NCBI GenBank assembly: GCA_018398815.1
Contig: JAFLJL010013918.1
Coordinates: 1 to 64,000, forward strand
Reading direction: 5' to 3'
From: Conus ventricosus
Taxonomy: Eukaryota > Mollusca > Gastropoda > Neogastropoda > Conidae
DNA: 64,000 bases
The translations under genes were made by a program, and so were the position numbers. A model generated the notes under the pieces. That model worked only from the letters and a program-made list of their open reading frames with translations, had not been told where the DNA came from and did not search any database. Of this stretch, positions 1 to 10,693 are shown in pieces (within the stretch, counting starts at the first letter, position 1; each line of letters begins with the position of its first letter).

Positions 1-1027
1 GGGCCATAAAACTTTCCCTCCCGCCCCATTTTTTTCCCCTGTGATTAGGTTTAAACCGTTTTAATTTTTTGAAATTCAAAAACAAACATTGAAAATGAAA
101 TTTTTTAACACATCAATGGTTTACTCCTCAATCATACAATTGATTTGCTATTTTTGGAGTAAAAACTTGTTCCCTTCTCTTTGACGGTTTCATCTTCGCA
201 CGCAATAAAATACCTTTAAGCGATCTTGCTGCGACGCTAAAACTAAAATTCCAAATGTGTCTGCCCTGCTTCTGGGATATGTTGTATGATGAATCACTCT
301 TTCGTAATATATTGGGAAATGTGACTCATATTGGTGCGCAATTAGCTCTGCTAAATTAGGGTTGCTAACAACATCAAACTCTAACGAGATGTCAGAAATG
401 CTGTACTTTGCTTCGGTGTCTGATGATCTGATAACACGTTTGTATTCATTAAAAGTTAGTTCATATGGACAATCTGTCTTTTAATGCTCCTTGAAAGTAC
501 GGCGCATGCGCTTTTAACAACTCAAAATCTAAGGGAATGGAAAAGCGATTTCCATACGCAAAATTTACGGCTACATACTTTTTGCCGTCTTTAGTATCTC
601 CAGCGCCTATTCTATGTTTAGTGCTTCTTCATTTTCGATTCCTTGAAACGCAAGATCAGCCCTTTCATTCCCGGTTAGCCATAGATCAGAATAGGTTAAA
701 AATATGTCTGCATTATGTAAAGAAAATATTTCTTGCCCCTCAAGTTTATAGAAATTTTCTTAACAATTGCCGCCCCAGATTCTGTACAACTGTCCTGTTT
801 GGGTCTGTTGTTGAAACGAGTTCTATTTTGAAAGTAAGACGCGCAGAGCCTGGCACAATCAATTCATCCGCTCCTAAGTCTGGAAATTTGACAGTAAGAA
901 TTTGATCTGCATCAATAGTAGATGGATTATTTGGAACAATAATATTCCGTTTATTTCCCTTCACGCCATGGGGCTCTTTCTGTTTTCTATGCGGGTCAAG
1001 AATCGAGCCATGTGCTTGTTGTGGCAT
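1..1027 (-). pseudogene. Capsid-type structural protein, broken, C-terminal end beyond window edge
   Basis: The start is an ATG at 1,027 (minus strand), followed by 93 open codons to 746, then further fragments in shifted frames through about 170. The N-terminus is hydrophilic, then comes a beta-rich stretch with the motif NRTVVQNLGR near residue 77. Later minus-strand fragments around 260-430 also look coding, with mixed charged and aliphatic residues and no low complexity. I recognise the protein as one that accompanies the Polinton-type packaging ATPase in invertebrate genomes and infer a major or minor virion-shell role; the fold cannot be proven here. It is divergent from the gene starting at 1,066, separated by only 38 bp. 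At least three frame breaks are visible. Confidence 0.5.
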
Positions 1028-1065
1028 TTTTATAAAACAAAATAAAAAGTTAATTATTTAAAATC
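1028..1065. promoter_or_regulatory. 38-bp AT-rich spacer between divergent starts
   Basis: This A/T-rich spacer separates the minus-strand ATG at 1,027 from a plus-strand ATG at 1,066. With two genes pointing away from each other, any promoters must overlap or lie inside the coding sequence. No specific box is recognised; the regulatory role is inference. Confidence 0.25.
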
Positions 1066-2262
1066 ATGGCAAGAATTGAAGGTGAAGACGATTATGATGT
1101 TTTTGATCCTGGCGACGACTGAGTGAAATGATCCCCTTTATACACATCGCTCAAACGGCTCTCAGTGCGGCTGAATAACGAAGTAAGGTTAATCATTTTA
1201 CGAAAGTTTTAGGTCAAGAACCTCCCGCCTTTCTAGCCCCCACCATGATTTTGAATTAAAGCTGATCATTTGTCTGTAAAAATCGATCAAGGGCAACTGG
1301 TTTCGACTTTACAGACTAAAACCCGGACCCATCAAGATTTTAGCAAGAGTACAATTATACAAGACTTAGTGTGAAGGACCAAATCGCCTTGGCCTCCTTG
1401 TTAGACCAGAAATTTAGATAGGATGCAGTTGCTAACCCCTTCCCCCACACCCTGCCGGAACTCCAACAGCTAACCAATAAAAACATGGAATGTAAGAATT
1501 AAATCAATCGGCAGATGAAATAATAAATGCAATGAAAGCAAGGAAACCAGTTTTTCAGAAGAAACGCGTTTTAAGGACTATACACGGATCAACCGCTACC
1601 CATGCGAGAAATAGCGGCCCGTGATCATGCTTTAAGAACATCAGAGGCGAATTAACAAACATTTAGCAAAATAGGTGAACTAGTTGGATACATATAAGAA
1701 GAGAAAAAGAAAACTCGTTTGAGGTGATGAGCCGACTTAGGGCATGATATAAGAAAGAAAGAATTACCCAAAGACTAAAGATCATGAACAAGAACGATCA
1801 GCAAGACTAGAAGTGGCTTACACTACTAACGAGCCAATTACGAATCAGTGAATAGAATAAGAGAAACTACCCGAAAATTTTAGAAGCACAACGCTAGCAG
1901 AACGAAATAAAAACCTGTTTAGAGAGCAATGGAGTCCATTAGCAATCATTATAAAGCCTTAGGATTTGCAATACGTACATGGTGCTGGCTATTACAGGCG
2001 GCGGTGGTCAAAGTTTATTACCCTCCGCCGCCATCGCCTCCTACCTGATAAATCATGGGTAAAAAAACAGCTTGATCATCTTGCCGAGTTTAATAAAAAA
2101 TTAGCGGTAAAGTTTAGACTCTTTACCGGGTATATTAGGAGGTATTGTTAGTGGCTTTTGTCTACTGCAAGCAAAGGTAGTTGGCTTTATGGCCGAGCAC
2201 TTATGGGCATTAGTTCTCTTATAGTTGGGTTAATTTTTAGTAAGATAAAGACCAAGTAATCC
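1066..2262 (+). pseudogene. Degenerate gene(s): acidic start, Lys-rich middle, Pro-rich and hydrophobic end
   Basis: An ATG at 1,066 opens a short acidic peptide of 18 codons that stops at 1,122. The DNA onward to about 1,960 reads as broken, Lys/Arg/Glu-rich coding fragments in all three plus frames. From about 1,995 a glycine run is followed by a proline-rich segment, a charged helix (61-codon open frame 1,966-2,151), and a hydrophobic tail that ends at a stop near 2,260. Small Pro-rich proteins with a C-terminal membrane segment are plausible virion or membrane components in such elements. Whether this is one gene or two cannot be decided because of the frame breaks. No enzyme motif is seen. 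Confidence 0.35.
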
Positions 2263-2422
2263 TAGGCCTGTTATCCAAGAACAAGCGCTGTCTTTTCATA
2301 TTCATGGTCATCGCGAACAGAGTCCGCGAGCTTTGCTGAGTCTTCAATGGCCTTTGGCTTTGGGCCGCGGGATTGGATGACTTATTCTTGGGTGTTCTTT
2401 TATTGTTTGTAATATTACTGGC

Positions 2423-3432
2423 TCAGAATTTATGTCGTTTCCCAACCTTCTGTTCATTGCCTGCTATAAGAATTTCATTATTATAGTTTATTATTATTCC
2501 TATCTGGAGTCTGAGGTCAGAAGGCAGCATGTATAAACCAGTGCCAACGGCAAAGTCTACTTCGATCTTGCGTATTGAAAAAACATTTTGGTATCTTTTA
2601 ATACTTGAAGGTAAATCAACTGTAGAATTAATGGCGTCCTCTAAATTTGCTAAGTATTGTTTTTGGGCGTCAAAGCCAGTAGAAGGATCAGTTATGCTCG
2701 ATCTTGCCTGTGCTTGCGACCCTAGCAACACCAAACGTAAGTACGAATAGAGTCGTTTATTCGTTCTATTCCCGCCCTAGTTAGGCCCTTAGAAGTGTCA
2801 AAGATAAATGTTGTCCATGCTGTTTTATGCTCTTGCTGTAGGGACCCCGGGCTCAACAGTTGTGCCAAAAAAGAAAGTTTTGAAAGGAGGATGCCAGTCA
2901 TAGTTATACTTTCTGTGCGTGCCCCGAAAATAAAGGTCGCCTAGGCCATGATTATGATCCAACTTTTGTCTAAAGCCTGTCTTGATGTTAATATTGAATT
3001 CGTTACAGATCCTTTCAAAAGCCTTCATGTCTATTCTGTTGCTAAGTGGATTAAACGGTTTGTCATTGGTAATGGAGCTTGCAGTTTCAGTCAAAATACG
3101 TCTGAAGGTGTAATAGAAATGAATCTGTACACTGCCCTCACCAAAGGATCATGGTGATTTAAATGATCAGCATACGCCACTCCACACCCAGTTGATGCGC
3201 AAAACACAGCAAAGTTTAACTGGTTCTGATAAAACTGCATCGGATGACTAAACCACGCTTTCTTGATGTGGTCGTTTTCAATAGGGGGGTTAAGATAGCT
3301 CTTCAATGGAGTACTCACCTTTTTATGAAAAGAGGCAGTCTGGGTCACAGCAATGTCAAGAGTATCAGTTGCTATATTTTTAAGTTGTAGTGCGCCCAAC
3401 AGAATATTTTGCACCAGTATATTTGAAAGCAC
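2423..3432 (-). pseudogene. Unassigned structural-type protein of the Polinton-like element, broken in three frames
   Basis: Three consecutive minus-strand open frames (3,432-3,091, 3,094-2,825 and 2,734-2,423) together span about 330 codons and read as one protein with two frame breaks. The N-terminal piece has the dense motif HPMQFYQNQLNFAV followed by a Cys-containing CASTGCGVAYADH segment. The last piece holds SSITDPSTGFDAQKQYLANL. The composition is that of a globular protein without membrane segments. I recognise the sequence type as part of the same invertebrate element family, but do not know its function; a capsid-associated role is inference. The start at 3,432 is the first ATG and lies back to back with the plus-strand gene starting near 3,545. 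Confidence 0.45.
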
Positions 3433-3544
3433 TCATTTTTAATTTGTTTTAAAAAATGTTTGTAACAATAACAACTCAAGACAGTCCTTCTTTTTTTAGA
3501 ACATGCTATTGATAACAATTGCGGGGCCAAAACGGTCGCGCTCC

Positions 3545-4149
3545 ATGAAAAAATTTTTACAAAGTCGAATGGTTTAATATAAGCGAAACCAAGGGGAATA
3601 ATAAGATTACAAAAGTTGTGGGGCTCAAAGCTAACCAGTTAACAATACCTGATGGTTATTACGGGTTTTGCTCACTAAAAGAAGCAATGAGTAAATTCGG
3701 CATTACTCTCAAACTTAACAATGCAAATCTAAAAACAATATTAACATTCGAACCTGAAAATGCAGATTACTTATTTGAAAAAAGAGCTAGCTAAAATGTT
3801 AGGCTTTAAAGTTGACACTCAGGTCACTAAAAGATTTGTTGTTGCGCCAAACAAAATACTTTTAAGGGGGAAAATCCGCTCGATCTTGCATTACATTTTA
3901 TTACTTTATGTTCATTTGGATGAGCTGAGCACTGATGAAAACTTATATGATGGAAGGCCCTCAAATGTTTTAAGAGCTTTACCGGCGGGGAAAGCTGCAT
4001 ATTGCGATTATGAAATTATACAATTCCCTAATTTACAGTTTAAAAGATTAGTTTGTGGGAGGGTTGGATCATTTAATATAAAAATTGCAGACAAAGCAGG
4101 GAAAGTTGTGAAATGCGATAACCTACACATTGTTTTGGAAATAAAATAA
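3545..4149 (+). pseudogene. Beta-rich virion-type protein, one frameshift
   Basis: The plus-strand coding begins near an ATG at 3,545. A first open piece runs to a stop near 3,793, and a second overlapping open frame covers 3,760-4,149 (129 codons). The two pieces continue each other, so one frame break near 3,780 is likely. The C-terminal half alternates hydrophobic and polar residues and holds LYVHLDELSTDENLYDG and a terminal LHIVLEIK, suggestive of a jelly-roll-like minor shell protein. Its position next to the unassigned gene and upstream of the ATPase fits a structural cluster. The stop at 4,147-4,149 is 15 bp before the next ATG, consistent with a compact, phage-like layout. Confidence 0.45.
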
Positions 4150-4164
4150 TAAACTGTACTAAAA

Positions 4165-4643
4165 ATGTCGCGTGGGCCAGAAGAATCCGGAGTTACATTA
4201 GCGCCTGTAAGGTGTATAACTTTAGAATTAAAAGACCTTGCAGATGTTGCGGACTTTGAACAGAACGGTGAGATAGGCGCTTTGTATGGTTTGAGTACAC
4301 TAAAGATGGTGATTATAAACGCAAAGAGGTTGGCGACACCAAAAAGTTTCCTAAAACTAGAACAGCTGCGCAATCTAGAAGCAAATAATGTTGGCCAGTA
4401 TGAATATAAAATAGTTCGAAAGCCTGACCTCAAATGCACTTAGAACCATATTTAGAATGGGAAATAAAATTTGAATTCATAAGCCCATTTACATATTTTA
4501 GCCGTCAAAAAAGTTTCAGAAAAGCATTAACCCCTGGCCCTTTACATGTAAGTCTTATGCCGGACGACAATAGTCGGAAAGAAATTGAAATAACGCCGTA
4601 TGGGAAAAAGCAGTACATCCTCCCCAGAAAGAAACAGTTGTAA
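4165..4643 (+). pseudogene. Unassigned protein upstream of the ATPase, one frameshift
   Basis: An ATG at 4,165 follows the previous stop by 15 bp. A 92-codon frame to 4,443 overlaps a 69-codon frame at 4,434-4,643; a base change near 4,440 would explain the switch. The first part is acidic with several Leu/Ile-rich strands; the second has a basic C-terminus. No catalytic motif, signal peptide or membrane segment is evident and I do not recognise the family. Fragments continue in other frames toward about 4,860, so the true end may lie further right. The order between a shell-type protein and the packaging ATPase suggests a virion or assembly role, which is inference only. Confidence 0.35.
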
Positions 4644-4860
4644 AAAAAGCTCTTACAAAAATTACAGTTCTTTCCAAGCAGAAAATTAGGAGACACGTTC
4701 ACAATGATATTTGAAATTCTGTCTTTAAAGATGTGGAGCGGGATGGGGGTTTTGGGCGTTAGTGACGACCTTATAAAAGGAATTAATATTAGCTGGCAAA
4801 CTTAGACGTTAAACGCCTTAACGTTACCATCGTCGTTCTTCACAATGGTGAGATATTAAG

Positions 4861-5036
4861 ATCATAACAACAAGCAACAAAATCAATGTTGACTTAAATA
4901 GAAACAATCTTACAGAACTGAATTGGATTAATCTTACACATTTAGGTCTTGTAGGGTTGTTATTATACTGAACAAGTTTTGACAGAGAGCATGATAAAAA
5001 TAATAACTGGATTAGATTAAATTCTGTTATAAAACT
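4861..5036. other. AT-rich gap before the ATPase, no gene seen
   Basis: The sequence is AT-rich with stops in every frame. Short coding-like fragments may belong to a decayed extension of the preceding gene. No repeat or RNA feature is recognised. Confidence 0.3.
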
Positions 5037-5640
5037 ATGGAGCAGTTAAACTTTATGACAAAAACTCCTCATTGCTCATTGATTTGTGGGCAAACTGGTT
5101 GTGGAAAACATATTTATCCTCGACTGTTACAAACAGTTTATCGTTATAATTTTAATCATATTGTGGTTTTCTGTCCAACACTTAAATGGAACAAAGCATA
5201 TCATGATAGAAGGTTTATTGGACAGTGATGACATATATTTAGTTGATCCCAGCAATAATGAGTGAGTGTTTAGAACAGTTTATAGGACTGTTTGAAGGAA
5301 CGCAAAACTATTTATTATAGATGACTGTTCGCAGAAAGAGACATAGTTAAAAGAGAAACACTTTGTCGAAACTAGCTTTCAGCGGAAGACATGCCAGGAT
5401 AAGTGTGTGGGATTTTATGCCAAAAATATAACTCAGTTTTAAAAGACTTTAGAGAACAGTTAAAGACTGTAGTTTTATTTCACATGAAGACAGAGACTCA
5501 TTTGAAGAATGTTTGCGCGAAAATGATGGTATTGAAATGATCAGGAAAAACATAGGATTAAACAAACCTGAAATCTGAAAAGTTTAGTAAATTAGTATTA
5601 AAAACGGATAACCCTGCACAGTATGTTTGTTTGTAGATAA
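5037..5640 (+). pseudogene. FtsK/HerA-type genome-packaging ATPase (A32-like), broken
   Basis: The frame from ATG 5,037 contains a Walker A loop, CGQTGCGK, at about residues 19-26; the next residue, normally Ser or Thr, reads as His. A Walker B-type segment LFIIDDCS lies at 5,308-5,331 and a KLAFSGRHAR motif near 5,369-5,398, each in a shifted frame. A QKYNSVLKDFREQ stretch and an acidic, Asp/Glu-rich segment follow to about 5,560. In this family the ATPase pumps double-stranded DNA into the capsid. At least three frame breaks are present, so no intact enzyme is encoded as written. The total span of about 200 codons is near, or slightly below, family length. It is the best evidence for a virus-like element here. 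Confidence 0.75.
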
Positions 5641-6233
5641 TCGTTATTTTTTGGTTATTGAAGTCTTACTTGTCAGAGAACAGTAATTTTGCTGATTCTA
5701 GGGCACTTTCGCCCGAAAACTCGGTGGAGGAGCAAGTGGGGTGAGTCGGCATATTACTGTTCTCTCAACTTGTCTCACTGTTACTGCATTGATACTTTCA
5801 TAACTATTTGGTATAATCATCCACTATGGTTTCATTGACAACTTGTCTCACTGTTCCGTTACTTCCTTGGATCAGGGTGTCCAGGGAAAGAAAGAGAAAA
5901 CAATCACCAAGTCATTCAAAATTCCCTTACTCAAAGCAGCACATGCTACAAGACTCAAATGACTTCAAAATACTCTCCCTGTGCTTATTGTTTATACACA
6001 GAATACGAATGGAATGAGCTGGATTTGAGCACAGATCGATGCCTGACATCTGGTCAGGTGCAGGTGGCCATGTGTGTTTTGGGGCACCAGAGCAGGGGTT
6101 GGGTGCTGCGTGAAAAAGTGTTATCTAAGGTCAGAGGTCAAAATGGACGATGGGGTCAGCCTGATGATTATAGCAAGAAATCTGAACACAGTATCCTTAA
6201 TCCTAAGGTTAGAGGTCATAGTGGCAGATGGTA
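5641..6233. other. Gene-free stretch, right flank of the Polinton-like relic
   Basis: No coding sequence or known repeat is recognised. The phrase AACTTGTCTCACTGTT occurs twice (near 5,766 and 5,838). A loosely repeated 'taaggt(c/t)agaggtcaaa' motif appears at 6,120-6,220. The right terminus of the relic element may lie here, but no terminal inverted repeat can be matched because the left end is missing. Confidence 0.3.
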
Positions 6234-6304
6234 GACACAGTAGCCAAGTGGTCAGAGCACAGGATCTTAATCCTGATGTCAGGGGATTGATTCCCAGCAG
6301 TGTC
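6234..6304 (+). tRNA. tRNA-Lys(CTT)-like sequence, pseudogene or SINE head
   Basis: The 71-nt segment folds as a tRNA. The acceptor strands GACACAG (6,234) and CAGTGTC (6,298) pair at 6 of 7 positions. The A-box TAGCCAAGTGG is at 6,241-6,251 and a B-box-like GGATTGATTCC at 6,284-6,294. The anticodon arm CAGGA/TCCTG closes a 6-nt loop TCTTAA; the D-arm ending AGAGCA and the CTT-centred loop are those of tRNA-Lys, with one loop base missing. The B-box deviates from GGTTCGANTCC. A functional tRNA is unlikely; a tRNA-derived SINE head or pseudogene fits better. No SINE body or tail is recognised downstream before the minisatellite. Confidence 0.5.
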
Positions 6305-6419
6305 TGACAGGTAAAGTGTCCAATGGATTTTCCCATCTCCCTGGTCAACACATGGACAGACTGCTCGTGATGAACGCACCTTTGTAGAATACTGGTTAGC
6401 ATATTGACAGACTTATTAG

Positions 6420-7690
6420 TGACTGATGGACCTCACTGGGACAGGTAACACTACGGACAGACCTGCTAGTGAATGAATGTCCTCTGTAGGAAAGGTATAC
6501 AGAAAGACTGTTGGTGTTAGTGAATTGAATGACCTCTGTTGAGGAAAAGGTAATAAAACAGCAGACCTAGTTGGTGCTTTTTTTACGTGTCCATGATCGA
6601 CCTCTCGTAGGAAAAGTAACAAACAGGTCTCGTCGCGAGCGCGCTGTTAGTGGACTGTACGGTACTCCTCTGTAGGAATAACGGTTAACAGACAGACCGG
6701 TTGAGTGTGTAGTTACCCGGTTCGACCATCGGTAGGAATTGGTAACAGGGACAGACCGTGGGGGTGTTAGGGACTGGAACGTCTCTGTAGGAAAGGTAAC
6801 AGGGGTCAGGGCCTGTTGGTGTTAGTGATGAACGACTCTGTAGGAAAAGGTAACAGGACCAGACCTGTGTGGTCGTTAGTAACTGAACGACCTCTGTAGG
6901 TAAAGGTAACAGACGGACCTAATTGGTTCAGGGACTGAACGACCCTCTGGTGGAATAGGTAACAGACAGACCTGTTGGTGTTTAGTGGACGGAAACGACT
7001 TCTTTAGGTACAGAGAACTAGACAGACATGTTTGTGCCCATGAAAAACTTCTGTAGGTACAGAGACAGACTGACAGGTTTGATGCCTGAAACAACTTCTG
7101 TTAGGTACAGAGAACAGGACAGACCGGTTTGTGCTGAAAGAACTTCTGTGGTACAGAGAACAGACAGACATGTTTTGTGCCTGACGACTTCTGTAGGTAC
7201 AGAGAACTGACGGGACATGTTTCGTGCCTGAACGACTTCTGTGATACAAGAGAACGACAGACCTGTTTGTGCCTGAGAACTCGACTTCTGTAGGTACAGA
7301 GAACAGACAGACATGTATGTGCCCTGAACAACTTCTGTAGGTACAGAGGAACAGACCAGACATGTTTGGTGCCCTGGAAAACTTCTGAAGGTACAAGAGA
7401 ACAGACAGACAGACCTGCTAGTGTGGTGAACGGTACCTCCACTAGGTAACAGATAACATATGCACTGATTTTAGTGTACTTGACCATTGCTGTAGGCATC
7501 AGTTAACACATGGACCTGCCAGTGAACCCTGAACGACCTCTGCAGAAAACAGGTTAGACATTAATGACAGGACCTGCAGTGATAATCTGAACTCCTTTGC
7601 AAGTACAGGTAACTCCCGGACTAATTTGTCAGTGAACTGCCTGACACAAACCCTCTGCAGGCAAGGTAACACACAGACCTGCTAAGTGAG
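6420..7690. repeat. Degenerate minisatellite, unit about 45-60 bp
   Basis: A unit of the form CCTCTGTAGGAAAGGTAACA, then GACAGACCTGTTGGTGTTAGTGA(C)TGAACGA recurs with many indels. Between about 6,960 and 7,400 it shifts to a variant with ACTTCTGTAGGTACAGAGAA and GACAGACATGTTTGTGCC. The minus-strand open frames here are products of the repeat, not genes. Confidence 0.8.
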
Positions 7691-7715
7691 CCCCCCCCCC
7701 CCCCCCCCCCCCCCC
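7691..7715. repeat. Poly-C homopolymer, 25 bases
   Basis: An uninterrupted run of 25 C lies inside the minisatellite field. Its length may be affected by sequencing error. Confidence 0.85.
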
Positions 7716-8104
7716 GCTGAACGACCTTGGCCAGCACAGGTTACACCCTGGACAGGACTTGTTAATAACAAGACAACTCCTTGAAGTACAAATAACAATG
7801 TCTGTACTGTTAGTGCATGAACGGTCTCTACAGGTGCTGGATACTTCACATGGAGAGATCCGCTAGTGAAGTGAATGGTCTACCTATAGGTACAGGTTAC
7901 ACATGCCTGAAAACCTCGCTACCAACTTGAACAAACTCTGAGGGTCAAGTTAAAGGACAATGCATCACACAGTACTCGTTAAAATACTGCTGTTGATGGA
8001 TCATTTTGGTCTCTCATTACACTTGCACAATTATGAAATAAAAATCAAATAAATCTTGAAGCATGTTGTGCATGTGCCAAGTCGTCCCCCGCCGACCACC
8101 CCCC
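7716..8104. other. Tail of the minisatellite field, no gene
   Basis: Very degenerate copies of the preceding unit (phrases such as 'aggtaca.gtta.acatg' and 'ctagtgaa.tgaa') persist to about 7,960. Unique AT-rich sequence follows up to the GT tract. No coding sequence is supported. Confidence 0.4.
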
Positions 8105-8177
8105 CATTGTGTGCGTGCTGTGCGTGACGTGCGTGCGTGTTGGGGTGTGTGTGCTTGTGTGTGTGCATGCGTGCATG

Positions 8178-8209
<32 letters not shown>

Positions 8210-8232
8210 TGTGTGTGTGTGTGTGTGAATCA
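8105..8232. repeat. GT/TGCG microsatellite
   Basis: Alternating GT with interspersed GC ('gtgcgtgc') runs for about 125 bp. The Cys/Val and Thr/His reading frames over it are low-complexity artefacts. Confidence 0.9.
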
Positions 8233-8493
8233 TTCAATGTTATGCGTGTGAGATACAGGAATTGCAGGTTAATTTGTGTGTGTGTCTCTTTAAATGTGTG
8301 TTTTATGAAACACAGGTCTTGCATGTGTATGTTGTGTGAGTGTAAAGGTGTACGATTGGGGTGTTGATCATGTGTAGGAATAATGTTGTACATCTGAACA
8401 GCATAAAGTATTATACACTTAGATTTAAAATGCTGTAAACATCATAAGCATGATACTATAACACGAAAGGAAATCAACCAAATGGCACAGCAG

Positions 8494-8544
<51 letters not shown>

Positions 8545-8959
8545 ACCCGTGCACATCTGACTGTGAAGTGAAACCTTATAACTGTTCAGAGTCCTGTATC
8601 TCACAAAACAGCATGGCCTCTTTCCCATTCCTTTGACTTGTGGATTCTGGTCAGCAGCCCAGTCTTTATCATCATCTGCTGACAAACCTCAGAGCATAGG
8701 TGTTGCAATATCCCATGAAATAACGAGTTTCACGGGTTGTTGACAAGTCCCATTCACATATACATAAACAGTTTTCAGGTTCATTGTCTGGAACTTGGTG
8801 ACAGTCCTTCACCTGGAGGTGATCCATACTGAAGACTATCACATAAACATCCAGTCTCAGTGGCAAGGTAGTCATCAGTGCTAACACACGTGTGGTTTGC
8901 ATGGCAAAGAAAGCTTGCCTGAAAAAATGCAGGATGATGGGGAACACCATGCCAAGGCA
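8233..8959. other. Intervening sequence without recognised gene
   Basis: Apart from the 51-base poly-C tract at 8,494-8,544, this is unique-looking sequence with a short minus-strand open frame (8,950-8,672). That frame has no recognisable domain and ends in the next minisatellite's flank, so I do not call it a gene. Confidence 0.3.
8494..8544. repeat. Poly-C homopolymer, 51 bases
   Basis: Fifty-one consecutive C residues are followed by CACCCG. It is the longest homopolymer of C or G in the window and may form quadruplex or i-motif structures; the true length is uncertain in noisy reads. Confidence 0.85.
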
Positions 8960-9925
8960 GCACCTCCTCCCTAATACTCACTGTGTCTACACCTGACAGC
9001 CAACACCTCTTCCTGAATACACTGTCTACACCTGACAGCCAGCACCTCCTCCTCTCTGAATACACTGTGTCTCCAACCTGAAGCAGCACCCTCTCTCTGA
9101 ATACACTGTGTCTACAAACCTGACGGCCACGCACCTTCCTCTCCTGAATACACTGTATACACCTGACAGCCGGCACCCTCCTCTCCTGAATACACTGTGA
9201 TCTACAACCTGACAGCCAGCACCCTCCTCTCCTGAATACACTGTTACAACCAGGACAGCAGCACCCTCTCTTCCCTGAATCACTGTGTCTACAAACCGGA
9301 CAGCCATGCACCCTCCTCTCCTGTATACACTGTCTACAACCTGACAGCAGCACCCTCCTCTCCTGAATACACTGTCTACAACCTGACAGCCAGCACCCTC
9401 CTCTCCTGAATACACTGTCTAACAACCTGACAGCCACGCCTCCTCGCCTGAATACACGTGTCTACAACCTGACAGCCAGCACCCTCCTTCTCCTGATTTA
9501 CACTGTTGTCTAACAACTGACAAGCAGCACCCTCCTTCCTGAATTACACTGTCTACAAACCTGACAGGCAGCACCCTCCTCTCCTGAATACACTGTGTCT
9601 ACACCTCGACAGCAGCACACCTCCTCTCCTGAATACACTGGCTAAACCTGACAGGCAGCACCCTCCTCTCCTGAATTACACTGGCTTACAAACTGGACAG
9701 CCAGCACCTCCTCTCCTGACTTACACGTACTGTCTCAACTGACAGCCCCACCCTCCTCTCCTGAATACACTGTGTCTAAAACCTGCAGCCAGCACCTCCT
9801 GTCCTGAATACACTGTGTCTACAACTGACTGCAGCACCCTCCTCTCCTGAATACACTGTCTACACCTGACGCCAGCACCCTTTCTCCTGAATACACTGTC
9901 TACAAACCTGGACAGCCACACCTGT
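8960..9925. repeat. Minisatellite, unit about 43-46 bp, roughly 20 copies
   Basis: The unit consists of ACCTGACAGCCAGCACC, CTCCTCTCCTGAATACACTG and TCTACA. About 20 copies follow one another with one- to three-base indels. The minus-strand frame reading CIQERRV over and over is produced by this array and is not a protein gene. Confidence 0.9.
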
Positions 9926-10693
9926 TGTGTGTATCACATGCATTATGTGGTTTGTCCTGGATTAAAATTTATTCCTTAAAGGAAACAATTATGTTGAAAA
10001 CGAATTTACCTACAATCGATGCTTTCTTTAAAAAAAAAAAATAAAAAAGATCACTACTAGCCTTTTTTTTTTTTAGGACAAATTTTTAAGATACAGACAA
10101 AACTATACAAAGTTTACATTTAGAGTGTAGGAAGATTCAGAACCTGGACTGGGACCCTCCCCACCCCCCCCAATCCCTCATGCTCACAAGCTTGCCTGTA
10201 AGAAATACTTTAAGTTACTGCATCATGGCTGAGGGCTCTAGTTTCATATGTAAAGCACTACGCTTTTTAATGGCAGAAAGGTAGGGAACTTCTATTACTA
10301 TCCAGACATAAAACTTTCAGCAAGAGTGATACACACAAACACCCACAGACACAGACGTGACAGGCCTATAGTGCCACAGACAGCCTATAGTGAACAGGAC
10401 AGCCTATAGTGCACTGACAGCCTTTTGTGTGCAGACAGAGGACCCAAACAATGCACCAGGAGGGAGCCAGATTGGATTGTGGACAGCAATGAAGTGGACA
10501 CAAGGGTGATAATCCTGAAAAGTGGACACCCGGCACAAAAGGGTTCAAACAAAACTTATAAAGGGAGACAATTCTAGGATTTAGATATGCAGACAGCCTA
10601 AAGTAGATCCCCACAATAACCCCCCCTAGCAGCCCCGAACAGAGATGGAGAGAAATGATGCTTAAACCAGCAACTCTAGGTACTGGACAGGCA
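9926..10693. other. Unique sequence left of retrotransposon copy A; short 20-bp tandem at 10,359-10,437
   Basis: A/T runs lie at 10,030-10,070 and a C-run near 10,160. Four copies of a ~20-bp motif built on GACAGCCTATAGTG are at 10,359-10,437. No coding region is recognised. The last bases, GCCACAGTGG at 10,694-10,703, are the left target-site duplication of copy A. Confidence 0.5.

Larger units (their letters stand above)
1..5640. mobile_element. Relic of a Polinton/adintovirus-like DNA element (partial, left end outside window)
   Basis: The stretch carries six broken genes packed head to head and head to tail with short AT-rich gaps, unlike the repeat-rich DNA to its right. The diagnostic member is the ATPase at 5,037-5,640 with Walker A, Walker B and an SGRH motif, typical of A32-like genome-packaging ATPases of Polintons and related viruses. 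The neighbours are structural-type proteins. No integrase, protein-primed polymerase or terminal repeat is visible; these may lie left of the window or be lost. All genes contain frameshifts, so the copy is either dead or badly read. Assignment to the Polinton-like group rests on recognising the ATPase and on gene order; exact lineage is inference. Confidence 0.65.

Noticed and set aside
5641..6233. Right terminal inverted repeat of the Polinton-like relic
   Set aside because: The left end lies outside the window, so no pairing can be tested.
6876..7499. Minus-strand frames with repeated 'LCTYRS' peptides
   Set aside because: Products of the minisatellite at 6,420-7,690, not a repeat protein.
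8960..9925. Long minus-strand frames reading a repeated CIQERRV-type peptide (up to 218 codons)
   Set aside because: They are translations of a ~44-bp tandem array whose indels happen to keep frames open for a while; the peptide changes frame with the repeat.
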